Below are positions 1-7,242 of a stretch of DNA of 22,774 bases, piece after piece. A model generated the notes under the pieces. That model was not told where the DNA came from, made no database searches, and saw only the letters and a list, made by a program, of their open reading frames with translations. The number at the start of each line of letters is the position of its first letter. Within the stretch, counting starts at the first letter, position 1. The DNA comes from Comamonadaceae bacterium (lineage in GTDB: Bacteria > Pseudomonadota > Gammaproteobacteria > Burkholderiales > Burkholderiaceae_C). The stretch is taken from assembly GCA_947461325.1 (NCBI GenBank), contig CANHLD010000009.1:1-22774 (forward strand). The letters are read 5' to 3'. Both the position numbers and the translations under genes were made by a program.

Positions 1-363
1 GCTCAGGCCAAACAACAAGGACCGCATTGGGTGTTGCATACCCCGCTGGGCGAGATGCAAGACATGGATGAAGATATTTCACCGCAAGAAATAGCCGCAG
101 ACGGTGCTTGCGAAGTCTTGCTGCGCGCAGATGACATCGTGCATGACGATGACGCGCCGGTGAAAGCGGAGATTCTTCGCAAAGCATTTCGTGGTTCCGA
201 ATTTTTATATACCTTGCGACTCGCCAGTGGCCAAACCGTCATGGCCCATGTGCCGAGTCACCATGACCACCATGTGGGCGAATGGATCGGCATACGCTTG
301 CAAGTCGATCACGTGGTGGTGTTTGGCACCGACGCTGATGTGTCGCAAGTCAATTCAAAGTAA
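1..363 (+). CDS. ABC transporter ATP-binding protein, C-terminal part (TOBE domain), 5' end outside window
   Basis: The reading frame is open from base 1 and ends at TAA 361-363, so only the last 120 codons of a gene starting upstream are present. The visible part has no Walker motifs. It matches the regulatory tail of FbpC/PotA-type importer ATPases: a short 'EVLLRADDI' strand (the usual 'LRPEDI' element), then a TOBE-like beta domain with 'FRGSEFLYTLRLASG', 'VMAHVPSHH' and a final 'DHVVVFG'. In such importers the ATPase sits on the cytoplasmic face of the membrane and drives uptake of a periplasmic-protein-bound substrate, often iron(III), polyamine or a small organic compound. The substrate cannot be told from this fragment. 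The gene converges with the sensor kinase on the other strand, 31 nt away. A GTG at position 31 is an internal codon, not the start. The family call is fairly secure, the transporter subtype is not. Confidence 0.72.
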   Translation, partial: AQAKQQGPHWVLHTPLGEMQDMDEDISPQEIAADGACEVLLRADDIVHDDDAPVKAEILRKAFRGSEFLYTLRLASGQTVMAHVPSHHDHHVGEWIGIRLQVDHVVVFGTDADVSQVNSK

Positions 364-385
364 GCCGATCTTTCTTGACGGCGCA

Positions 386-408
386 ATCTGCACTTCAACT
401 TTGCAGAT
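386..408. other. stem-loop between convergent ABC and kinase genes
   Basis: ATCTGCA (386-392) and TGCAGAT (402-408) form a perfect 7-bp inverted repeat around a 9-nt loop. It can extend by two further GC pairs across a one-base bulge. The loop contains the kinase stop codon (395-397). No T-run follows on either strand, so it is at best a weak bidirectional terminator between two convergent genes. Confidence 0.35.
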
Positions 409-1834
409 GCTGCGGTGAAAAACTGACCGTAAAACGCGCGCCCGGTGGCATTTGCCCAGGGTGGGTTTCACCCAAAGTCACGATGGCTTGGTGTTTTTCA
501 GCGATTTCCAGCACGATGGCCAACCCCAAGCCTGAGCCATCCACTTCGTTACCTAGCACTCGGTAAAAGGGTTCAAACACCCGGTCTCTTTCAGTGGCAG
601 GAATGCCTGGACCTGAGTCTTCCACTGCCAGTTGCCAGCCTGTTTCTTGACTGCCACTGACACGCGCGGTCACCACGCCGGAAAGTTGTGTGTTGGACGG
701 TGTGTAGTTCAAGGCGTTGTCAATCAAATTGCGCACCAACTCCTTGAGCAAGGTGGCGTTACCAAGCACGATGGCAGTGCCGGTGTCTGGTCCTTCGAAG
801 CCCAGATCGATTTTCAAATCCATGGCGCGCGGCAACGAGTCTTTCACTACTTCCATGGTCAACACCGACAAATCGCAGTTTTGCTTGTTCATGCTCGCGC
901 CGCTGCTTTCAGCGTGCGCCAAGGCCAGCAATTGGTTGACAGTGTGCGTGGCGCGCATGCTGGCGCGGCCTATTTGCTTGAGTGATTGCTTTAAATCATC
1001 CGCGTTCGCGTCGCTGCGCTGCGCCAAATCAGCTTGCATGCGCAAACCCGCCAACGGGGTTTTCAACTGGTGCGCGGCGTCTGCTAAAAAACGTTTTTGG
1101 GTGGCGATGGAGCCTTGTAAACGCACCAACAAATCGTTGATAGAAGACACCAAGGGCACGACTTCAGAGGGGACGGTCTGTTCGTCCAGCGGACTCATGT
1201 CTTCCGGTTTGCGCTGACGGATACGGTCTTCCAATTCGCTGAGTGGTTTGATGCCGCGTGACAGTGCCAACCACACCAGTAACACTGACAAGGGCAAAAT
1301 CACAAACAAGGGAAGCATCACGCCTTTGATGATTTCATGTGCGAGCACAGAGCGTTTTTCTAGCGTCTCAGCGACTTGCACCAAGGCAGGTCTGGCTTGC
1401 GAAGGTTCAACCCGCACCCAAATATAGGCCACCCGAATAGGCATGCCGTCGAGCATGTCATCGCGCAAACGCAATTCGTCAGTGACGAGTTTTTCGTCGT
1501 CCTGCGGCAGCGGTAAATGCGCATCCCCGCCAAGCAATTCACTGCTGCCGCCCAGCACCTGGAAATACACTTTATCCGTGTCGTCAGCCCGCAAAAACAA
1601 GGCGGATGTCGAAGGCAAATGAAAGCTGACCTGGCTGGCGTCGCTTTTCACCAATTGCGCAAGTACGCTGGCGTTTTGCAGCAGGCCTCTGTCGAAAGGA
1701 ACTTTGGCAATGCCTTCTGCCACCAGCCATGTCAAGCCGAATGTGATCGGCCACAACAGCAAAAACGGTGTCAGCATCCAATCGAGAATTTCGCCGAACA
1801 ACGAACGCTGTCGGGCCTGAAAAAGCTTGACCAT
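395..1834 (-). CDS. TctE-like sensor histidine kinase
   Basis: Membrane sensor kinase of a two-component system (479 aa). A first membrane segment at about residues 21-40 and a second at about 172-191 bracket a periplasmic sensor region of the 2CSK_N type found in TctE/QseC-like kinases. The HisKA box 'AHQLKTPL' gives the phospho-accepting histidine H255. The ATPase domain shows the N-box 'RNLIDNALNY' (368-377), the G1 box 'DSGPGIP' (406-412), 'VFEPFYR' and the G2 box 'GSGLGLAIV' (433-441), so it looks fully active. It starts with ATG 12 nt after the response-regulator stop, and the pair is surely one transcript. The signal is unknown. The convergent ABC transporter and the general TctE link to carboxylate uptake make a small-molecule or metal ligand reasonable, but this is inference. 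Confidence 0.93.
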   Translation of the reverse strand: MVKLFQARQRSLFGEILDWMLTPFLLLWPITFGLTWLVAEGIAKVPFDRGLLQNASVLAQLVKSDASQVSFHLPSTSALFLRADDTDKVYFQVLGGSSELLGGDAHLPLPQDDEKLVTDELRLRDDMLDGMPIRVAYIWVRVEPSQARPALVQVAETLEKRSVLAHEIIKGVMLPLFVILPLSVLLVWLALSRGIKPLSELEDRIRQRKPEDMSPLDEQTVPSEVVPLVSSINDLLVRLQGSIATQKRFLADAAHQLKTPLAGLRMQADLAQRSDANADDLKQSLKQIGRASMRATHTVNQLLALAHAESSGASMNKQNCDLSVLTMEVVKDSLPRAMDLKIDLGFEGPDTGTAIVLGNATLLKELVRNLIDNALNYTPSNTQLSGVVTARVSGSQETGWQLAVEDSGPGIPATERDRVFEPFYRVLGNEVDGSGLGLAIVLEIAEKHQAIVTLGETHPGQMPPGARFTVSFSPQHLQS

Positions 1835-1846
1835 GTGTTTGCCGGG

Positions 1847-2530
1847 TCAGACTGAGGGCGGCTGAATTTTTTCCAAGCAATAGCCGAGACCGCGCACAGT
1901 AGCGATGCGGATCGGACCCTTTTCAATTTTTTTTCGCAAACGGTGTATGTAAACTTCGATGGCGTTGTTGCTCACCTCTTCGCCCCATTCGCACAAACGC
2001 TCCACCAACTGGTCTTTGCTGACCAAGCGGCCGACACGTTGCAACAAAACTTCGAGCAAACCAAGTTCGCGAGCAGACAACTCGACCATGCGCCCGTCAA
2101 TCGTTGCCATGCGCCCGGCCTGGTCGTAGACCAGCGGTCCGTGTTTGATGGTGGCGGTGGTACTGCCCATGCCGCGGCGAGTCAGCGCACGCACACGCGC
2201 TTCAAGCTCGTGCAAAGAAAACGGTTTGGCCATGTAATCGTCGGCACCGTAGTCTAGGCCTTTGACGCGTTCTTCCACACTGTCTGCTGCTGTGAGTATC
2301 AACACGGGCATGCTGTTGCCGCGAGCGCGCAAACGCTTCAACACTTCGAGGCCGTGCATTTTCGGCAGCCCCAGATCAAGAATGAACAAATCGAATTCGC
2401 TGGAAGTCATCAATGCGGCATCGGCTTCGCTGCCGCTGGCCACATGGTCAACCGCAGCGCCCGAGGCGCGTAATGTGCGTAACAAACCGTCGGCCAGCAC
2501 CTGGTCATCTTCAGCGATCAGTATGCGCAT
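1847..2530 (-). CDS. OmpR/PhoB-family response regulator (TctD-like)
   Basis: DNA-binding partner of the adjacent kinase (227 aa). The receiver domain spans residues 1-115, with acidic residues D8/D9, phospho-acceptor D52 in 'FILDLGLP', T80 and K102 in 'MAKPF'. A winged-helix Trans_reg_C domain fills about 125-220, with 'LSARELGLLEVLL' and 'VYIHRLRKKI' typical of OmpR/PhoB regulators. The chosen start is the ATG at 2530, which gives 'MRILIAEDD' and has GGGAGA about 6 nt upstream. An upstream in-frame TTG (2554) would add eight residues that the family does not have. The kinase gene follows 12 nt after its stop. The upstream 88-nt gap to the marR-like gene holds a TAGAAT hexamer (minus strand, 2568-2573) that could be a -10 element, but no good -35 was found. 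Confidence 0.93.
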   Translation of the reverse strand: MRILIAEDDQVLADGLLRTLRASGAAVDHVASGSEADAALMTSSEFDLFILDLGLPKMHGLEVLKRLRARGNSMPVLILTAADSVEERVKGLDYGADDYMAKPFSLHELEARVRALTRRGMGSTTATIKHGPLVYDQAGRMATIDGRMVELSARELGLLEVLLQRVGRLVSKDQLVERLCEWGEEVSNNAIEVYIHRLRKKIEKGPIRIATVRGLGYCLEKIQPPSV

Positions 2531-2618
2531 GAACCGTCTCCCGGGAAATAGCAAGGATGCTCATTTGATTCTAGGTGCATCGATTGGTCAGGTGTAGGCC
2601 AAGGAATAAATTTGAGGG

Positions 2619-3113
2619 TTAACGATAGGCATTGCCATAGGCTTCAAGACCAAGGCTGACGACCGTGGCCACGTCTGCGCCGACCTCTTGCCGAAATTCC
2701 TCCTCGGCCTGCGCCACGGCTTGCTTAAACGCGCGCAACCAATCCAAGCCGGTGGCGGTGAACACAATGCGTTTGGCTCGAGCGTCCAGGCCATCGGGTA
2801 TGCGCTGCACCAAGCCCCAGGCTTCGCATTGGTTAACCAAGTCACCCATGGATTGCTTGGTCATGCCTGCAGTTTCAGCGAGGTCTATCAATCGGGAGCC
2901 TTCTAGGCTCAAGTGACGCGTGATGTGAATATGTGCCGCGCTCACCTTGTCGCGTGCCGCCAGATTGGCCAGCGCCAGCGGCACATCCACGTGCTGCGCC
3001 ATCAGCACAAGCACCCGTTCATCAAACCGGCGCATGGCTTGTCCGAGCAGTCGCCCTAGGTGAGATTGGCGCCAGTCCAGTGCTGAAGGAAGCAGATTGA
3101 AATCCATGTGCAT
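2619..3113 (-). CDS. MarR-family transcriptional regulator
   Basis: Small cytoplasmic winged-helix regulator (164 aa), expected to act as a dimer and often to release DNA on binding an aromatic or phenolic ligand. Predicted features are N-terminal helices, a recognition helix region 'LAETAGMTKQSMGDLVNQCEAWGLVQR' (which includes the usual 'MTKQSM...L...GLV.R' pattern), the wing 'DGLDARAKRIVFTATG' and a long C-terminal dimerisation helix. The start is uncertain: ATG at 3113 or two codons later at 3107. An upstream TTG (3134) is less likely, and none has a clear Shine-Dalgarno. It lies divergent from recA and 88 nt upstream of the response regulator on the same strand, so it could read into that operon. 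Its ligand and targets are not visible; self-regulation from the shared 135-bp intergenic region is a plausible guess. Confidence 0.85.
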   Translation of the reverse strand: MHMDFNLLPSALDWRQSHLGRLLGQAMRRFDERVLVLMAQHVDVPLALANLAARDKVSAAHIHITRHLSLEGSRLIDLAETAGMTKQSMGDLVNQCEAWGLVQRIPDGLDARAKRIVFTATGLDWLRAFKQAVAQAEEEFRQEVGADVATVVSLGLEAYGNAYR

Positions 3114-3142
3114 ATCGTAAGGCAAACTGACCAAAAAAACTA

Positions 3143-3171
3143 TTTACAGATTTTAACAACGCAGATAAAGT
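3143..3171 (+). promoter_or_regulatory. candidate sigma-70 promoter of recA
   Basis: TTTACA (3143-3148, 5 of 6 against TTGACA), a 17-bp spacer and TAAAGT (3166-3171, 4 of 6 against TATAAT). Transcription would begin near 3178, inside the first LexA-like box, which is the geometry expected for an SOS-repressed promoter. Assigned by eye, with no experimental support. Confidence 0.45.
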
Positions 3172-3172
3172 A

Positions 3173-3188
3173 CTGTTCAAGCATCCAG
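3173..3188 (+). promoter_or_regulatory. candidate LexA (SOS) box 1 upstream of recA
   Basis: CTG-N10-CAG with CTGT at the left and CCAG at the right, one base short of the CTGT-N8-ACAG consensus shared by beta- and gammaproteobacterial LexA. It directly follows the candidate -10 hexamer and lies 60 bp upstream of the recA start. Confidence 0.5.
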
Positions 3189-3189
3189 C

Positions 3190-3205
3190 CTGTGTTTCAA
3201 CACAG
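3190..3205 (+). promoter_or_regulatory. candidate LexA (SOS) box 2 upstream of recA
   Basis: CTGTGTTTCAACACAG is a perfect CTGT-N8-ACAG site and an almost perfect palindrome: 7-bp arms around a central TC. It starts one base after box 1 and lies 43 bp upstream of the recA ATG. LexA repression of recA is the textbook control of this gene. Confidence 0.68.
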
Positions 3206-3248
3206 TGTCAAATGATTTTCCTAAACCATTGATTCAAAGGAGTTTTCC

Positions 3249-4310
3249 ATGGACAACGTCAAAAGCATCGCCGCCGCCGGTGAAAAGGCCAAAGCACTGC
3301 AAGCCGCATTGGCGCAGATTGAAAAGCAGTTCGGCAAGGGCACCATCATGCGCTTGGGCGAAGGCGAGGTCATCGAGGATATACAGGTTGTGTCTACCGG
3401 TTCGTTAGGTTTGGATGTGGCGTTGGGCGTGGGTGGTTTACCGCGCGGGCGAGTCATCGAAATCTACGGACCGGAGTCCTCCGGCAAAACCACGCTCACT
3501 TTGCAGGTCATTGCAGAAATGCAAAAAATGGCGGGTACTTGTGCGTTTGTGGATGCCGAGCACGCACTGGACGTGCAGTACGCCCAAAAACTCGGCGTGA
3601 ATCTACAAGAGCTGCTCATCAGTCAGCCAGACACGGGCGAGCAGGCGCTGGAAATTGTCGACAGCCTGGTACGTTCCGGTGCGGTCGATCTGATCGTCAT
3701 CGACTCGGTGGCGGCGCTCACACCCAAGGCCGAGCTAGAAGGCGAAATGGGTGATTCACTCCCCGGTCTGCAAGCGCGTCTCATGAGCCAGGCGCTGCGC
3801 AAACTCACCGCGCACATCAAGAAAACCAATTGCACGGTCATCTTCATCAACCAAATCCGTATGAAGATCGGTGTCATGTTCGGCTCACCCGAAACCACCA
3901 CCGGCGGCAACGCGCTCAAGTTTTACGCATCGGTTCGCTTAGACATCCGCCGCACCGGCACCATCAAAAAAGGCGAAGAGTCCATCGGCAACGAGACCAA
4001 AGTCAAAGTGGTGAAAAACAAAGTCGCGCCGCCGTTCAAAACCGCCGAGTTCGACATCTTGTTCGGCGAAGGCATCAGCCGCCACGGTGAAATCATCGAC
4101 ATGGGCGTGGCTGCCAAAATCGTTGATAAATCCGGCGCTTGGTACGCCTACAAAGGCGAAAAAATTGGCCAGGGCCGCGACAACTCTCGTGAGTTTTTGC
4201 GCGAGAACCCTGAATTGGCGATTGAAATTGAAAACAAAGTGCGCGAATCCCTCAACATCCCTTTGCTCGCCGCAGAAGTTGAAGAAACCAAACTGCAAGC
4301 TGTCAAGTGA
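3249..4310 (+). CDS. recA: recombinase RecA
   Basis: DNA strand-exchange ATPase and LexA coprotease of homologous recombination and the SOS response, acting in the cytoplasm (353 aa, normal length). The Walker A motif 'GPESSGKTT' is at 74-82, the glutamate corresponding to E. coli E96 lies in 'DAEHALD' near 102-108, and Walker B 'LIVID' is at 148-152. 'NQIRMKIGVMFGSPETTTGG' (201-220) covers the DNA-binding L2 region. An AAGGAG ribosome site (3237-3242) sits 6 nt before the ATG. Upstream are a candidate promoter and two LexA-like boxes. Its 3' end overlaps recX by 4 nt (GTGA). Nothing is missing or odd in the protein. Confidence 0.99.
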   Translation: MDNVKSIAAAGEKAKALQAALAQIEKQFGKGTIMRLGEGEVIEDIQVVSTGSLGLDVALGVGGLPRGRVIEIYGPESSGKTTLTLQVIAEMQKMAGTCAFVDAEHALDVQYAQKLGVNLQELLISQPDTGEQALEIVDSLVRSGAVDLIVIDSVAALTPKAELEGEMGDSLPGLQARLMSQALRKLTAHIKKTNCTVIFINQIRMKIGVMFGSPETTTGGNALKFYASVRLDIRRTGTIKKGEESIGNETKVKVVKNKVAPPFKTAEFDILFGEGISRHGEIIDMGVAAKIVDKSGAWYAYKGEKIGQGRDNSREFLRENPELAIEIENKVRESLNIPLLAAEVEETKLQAVK

Positions 4311-4825
4311 GTCAGGTGTTTCAATTGATTCAAGGTGGTGCCAGCAATACGGTGACTGAGCCAAAAGCGCAGGTACCTTTGCAGCCCACCCCCAAGGCGC
4401 GCGCGGTCAGCTTGCTGGCGCAACGTGAATATTCACGCCAGGCCTTGGTGGAGAAACTCACCGCAGAAGGGCAAAGCCCCGAAGAGCTGGCACTGGCGCT
4501 TGACCAGTTGCAAGCACGCGGCTTGGTGGACGACACCCGGGTGGCTGAAACCTTGGTCAACCGGCGCGCCGCCAAATTGGGTGGTATGCGCATGCGCCAA
4601 GAATTGCAAGCCAAGGGCTTGTCCCCCGAGGTGGTGGCCGATACCATGGCGAATTTGAAGGAGTCAGAACTGGCGCGTGCTCAGGCTATTTGGTTGAAAA
4701 AATTCGGCCAAGTGGCCAAAGACGCGGCTAATAGAAACCGTCAGGCCCGGTTTTTGGCTACGCGCGGTTTCTCCAGTGATGTGGTGCGCCAAGTGGTGTC
4801 GGGCTTAGGTGAAGAAGAAACTTAA
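4307..4825 (+). CDS. recX: regulatory protein RecX
   Basis: Small modulator that binds RecA filaments and inhibits recombinase and coprotease activity (172 aa). The body from about residue 30 has the three-helix RecX repeats: 'ARAVSLLAQREYSRQALVEKL', 'LDQLQARGLVDDTRVAETLV' and 'RMRQELQAKGLSPEVV' are typical (each segment is visible at about 31-51, 66-85 and 94-109). The first 30 residues are low in conservation. The start is GTG at 4307, overlapping the recA stop as GTGA, so translation is probably coupled to recA and the protein shares its SOS control. A second in-frame GTG lies three codons later. It converges with argC, leaving only 4 nt between the two stops. Confidence 0.95.
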   Translation: MSQVFQLIQGGASNTVTEPKAQVPLQPTPKARAVSLLAQREYSRQALVEKLTAEGQSPEELALALDQLQARGLVDDTRVAETLVNRRAAKLGGMRMRQELQAKGLSPEVVADTMANLKESELARAQAIWLKKFGQVAKDAANRNRQARFLATRGFSSDVVRQVVSGLGEEET

Positions 4826-4829
4826 AAAA

Positions 4830-5756
4830 TCAGTTTTGCAGCATCAACTGAATGTTTTGCACCGCCGCACCGCTGGCGCCCTTGCCCAAATTGTCCAGTC
4901 GAGCCATCAACACCGCGTGACCGTGCGACTCATGAGCAAACACGCGCAACTCCATGAAGTTGGTGTCATTCAAAGCCGTGGCGTCCAGCTTCAAATCATC
5001 GGTCGGCGGCAACACCCGCACACAAGGTGCATGCACATCGTTGGTTTTGGCGTAATGTGACACCAACGCATCATGCAAATCGCGAGCACGCACATGACCC
5101 GGCAAAGAGGCCAAATGCAGCGGAATTTGCACAATCATGCCTTGCTTGAAATTACCCACACTCGGTACAAACAGGGGGCGGGTGGTCAAACCAGTGCAAT
5201 GCATGATCTCGGGAATATGTTTGTGCGACAAGCCCAGCGCATAGGCTTCAAACAACGGGGCTTGACCCGCTTCATACGTTTCGATCATGGCGCGTCCGCC
5301 GCCTGAATAACCGCTAACCGAGGGCAGGTTCAATGGAAAATCAGCAGGAATAAGTCCGGCATCCACCAATGGTCGGATCAAGGCAATCGCACCGGTGGCA
5401 TAACAACCGGGATTCGCTACGCGGGATGCATCGGCTATTCGCTTGGCTTGACCTTGACACAACTCAGCAAAACCATAAACCCAAGAGGGATCGGTGCGAT
5501 GTGCTGTGGATGCATCAATAATGCGCGGCCGCTGCCCACTCAGGCTGTCGATCATGGCCACTGACTCTTTAGCGGCATCGTCATGCAGGCACAGCACCAC
5601 CAAGTCCACCTCGGCCATCAAGGCCAGTTTAGCGGCAGGATTTTTTCGCTCACTTGCAGCAATGCTGACCAAGTTGATGTCGGGCAAAAGGTGTAGTCGC
5701 TCGCGGATCTGCAAACCCGTGGTGCCCGCTTCGCCATCAATGAACAGGGAATGCAT
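4830..5756 (-). CDS. argC: N-acetyl-gamma-glutamyl-phosphate reductase, type 2
   Basis: Cytoplasmic NADPH-dependent enzyme that reduces N-acetyl-glutamyl phosphate to the semialdehyde in arginine synthesis. The sequence is the short type-2 form (308 aa). The N-terminal 'FIDGEAGTTGLQI' replaces the type-1 nucleotide loop, the catalytic cysteine is C118 in 'NPGCYATG', and 'SGYSGGGR' and 'HKHIPEI' follow. The start at 5756 ('MHSLFIDGEAG') gives the usual type-2 length but has no clear ribosome site. The frame stays open upstream, with an ATG at 5852 preceded by an AGG 8 nt away and a most distant start at 5912, so an N-terminal extension cannot be excluded. It sits alone on the minus strand between recX and sucC, away from other arg genes. 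Confidence 0.93.
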   Translation of the reverse strand: MHSLFIDGEAGTTGLQIRERLHLLPDINLVSIAASERKNPAAKLALMAEVDLVVLCLHDDAAKESVAMIDSLSGQRPRIIDASTAHRTDPSWVYGFAELCQGQAKRIADASRVANPGCYATGAIALIRPLVDAGLIPADFPLNLPSVSGYSGGGRAMIETYEAGQAPLFEAYALGLSHKHIPEIMHCTGLTTRPLFVPSVGNFKQGMIVQIPLHLASLPGHVRARDLHDALVSHYAKTNDVHAPCVRVLPPTDDLKLDATALNDTNFMELRVFAHESHGHAVLMARLDNLGKGASGAAVQNIQLMLQN

Positions 5757-5982
5757 GAGGTCAATCACTTTCGAAACATGGAAACCGGCTGAAATGGCGT
5801 GCTGCAAATCCCGGCGGCGGCCAGCCAACAGGGCAAATACGCAAGCATTCATGTCATTTACCTGACAGAAAACTGGCAAGATGATGCAATGCAGCATGAT
5901 ACATTTCCCCACAGTTCAGCCCACTAAGGGCTTTAACACGCGCCAGCCATTGCTGGCTCTACCGGATTGAAAGCGAGTTCGC
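5757..5982. other. divergent argC-sucC intergenic region
   Basis: A 226-bp gap that must hold the promoters of both argC and sucC. No convincing -35/-10 pair was found by eye. It contains a 6-bp hairpin, GCCAGC (5942-5947) and GCTGGC (5952-5957), with a 4-nt loop in the expected sucC leader and no following T-run. Part of it (5757-5912) is also an open in-frame extension of argC. Confidence 0.5.
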
Positions 5983-7143
5983 ATGAAAATACATGAATAC
6001 CAAGGCAAGGAAATCTTGCGCCAATTTGACGTGCCGGTGCCGCGTGGCATCGCTGCCTTTACCGTGCAAGAGGCCGTCGAAGCCGCGCAAAAACTCGGCG
6101 GCCCGGTCTGGGTCGTCAAGGCTCAAATTCATGCAGGCGGTCGCGGCAAAGGCGGCGGCGTCAAGGTTGCCAAAAGCATTGATGACGTCAAACGCTTAGC
6201 CACTGAAATTCTGGGCATGCAACTGGTGACACACCAAACCGGAGCCACAGGCCAAAAAGTCAGGCGCTTATATATAGAAGACGGCGCTGACATTCAAAAA
6301 GAATATTACGTGTCCGTGGTCACCGACCGAGCTTCCCAAAAAATTGCTTTCATCGCTTCAAGCGAAGGCGGCATGGACATCGAGCAGGTCGCGCATGACA
6401 CGCCAGAAAAAATCATCACCGAACTCATCGACCCTTTGACCGGTCTGGGTGACGCGCAAGCCAAAAAAATAGCTGATGCCGTGGGCATACCCGCCGACTC
6501 CACCACGCAAGCTGTGGATGTGTTCAAAAAGCTATTCACCTGTTACATGGACACAGACGCTTCGCTGGTAGAAATCAATCCACTCAACCGCGACAGCAAA
6601 GGAAACATCATGGCGCTGGACGCCAAGTTCAACTTTGACGCCAACGCTTTGTTTCGCCATCCCGAAATCGTGGCTTACCGCGATCTCGATGAAGAAGATG
6701 CAGCAGAGATTGAAGCCTCTAAATTTGATCTGGCCTACATCAGTTTGGACGGCAACATCGGTTGTCTGGTCAACGGTGCCGGTCTGGCCATGGCCACCAT
6801 GGACACCATCAAATTGTTCGGCGCCGAGCCGGCCAACTTCCTTGACGTAGGCGGTGGCGCAACACCGGAGAAAGTCACCGAAGCTTTCAAAATCATGTTG
6901 AAAAACCCCAAGGTCGAGGCTATTTTGGTCAACATCTTCGGCGGCATCATGAAATGCGACACCATCGCCCATGGCGTGATCACCGCATGTAAAGCCGTCA
7001 ACTTGAAAGTGCCATTGGTGGTTCGCATGAAGGGCACCAACGAAGACCTGGGCAAGAAAATGCTGGCCGAATCTGGCCTGCCCATCATCAGTGCCGACAC
7101 CATGGCAGAAGCCGCACAAAAAGTGGTTGCCGCTTTGCACTGA
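5983..7143 (+). CDS. sucC: succinyl-CoA synthetase (ADP-forming) subunit beta
   Basis: Beta subunit of the TCA-cycle enzyme that converts succinyl-CoA to succinate with formation of ATP or GTP; it works as a heterotetramer with SucD in the cytoplasm (386 aa, usual length). The ATP-grasp domain is N-terminal, with the glycine-rich 'KAQIHAGGRGKGGGVK' at 46-61 and the metal/nucleotide element 'EINPL' near residue 196. The C-terminal ligase domain shows 'DVGGGA' (288-293) and 'NIFGGIMKCD' (317-326). The start ATG is preceded by a weak purine-rich stretch (GAAAGCGAG). It is followed after 99 nt by sucD; the gap contains a stem-loop. There is no sign of sucA/B nearby, in line with the separate sucCD locus seen in Burkholderiales. 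Confidence 0.98.
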   Translation: MKIHEYQGKEILRQFDVPVPRGIAAFTVQEAVEAAQKLGGPVWVVKAQIHAGGRGKGGGVKVAKSIDDVKRLATEILGMQLVTHQTGATGQKVRRLYIEDGADIQKEYYVSVVTDRASQKIAFIASSEGGMDIEQVAHDTPEKIITELIDPLTGLGDAQAKKIADAVGIPADSTTQAVDVFKKLFTCYMDTDASLVEINPLNRDSKGNIMALDAKFNFDANALFRHPEIVAYRDLDEEDAAEIEASKFDLAYISLDGNIGCLVNGAGLAMATMDTIKLFGAEPANFLDVGGGATPEKVTEAFKIMLKNPKVEAILVNIFGGIMKCDTIAHGVITACKAVNLKVPLVVRMKGTNEDLGKKMLAESGLPIISADTMAEAAQKVVAALH

Positions 7144-7155
7144 AGAACTTTTATC

Positions 7156-7183
7156 TCTCTTTGAAGTGGAGCCACTTCAGAGA
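7156..7183 (+). other. strong stem-loop in the sucC-sucD spacer
   Basis: TCTCT (7156-7160) and GAAGTGG (7163-7169) pair with CCACTTC (7172-7178) and AGAGA (7179-7183), interrupted only by a two-T bulge. As RNA this folds into about 11 bp with a four-base loop. An A-run, not a T-run, follows, so it is not a standard terminator. It may be an RNA-processing or stability element, or a palindromic protein site, that sets the sucC:sucD ratio. Confidence 0.45.
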
Positions 7184-7242
7184 AAAAATTGATTGAACCT
7201 GTCGCCAAGCGTATTGCTTGAAACATCCAAAGGATTCGGAAA

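Noticed and set aside
2531..2554. Eight-codon extension of the response regulator from a TTG
   Set aside because: The family begins at 'MRILIAEDD', and the ATG at 2530 has its own GGGAGA ribosome site.
5942..5957. Possible dispersed repeat: similar CGCCAG.CATTG hairpins at 5941-5957 and 17824-17838
   Set aside because: Only about 11 bases are shared, stems differ in length, and no further copies were seen; chance is enough.
6532..7140. Open frame of about 200 codons opposite sucC
   Set aside because: Antisense shadow of sucC with atypical composition and no recognisable family.
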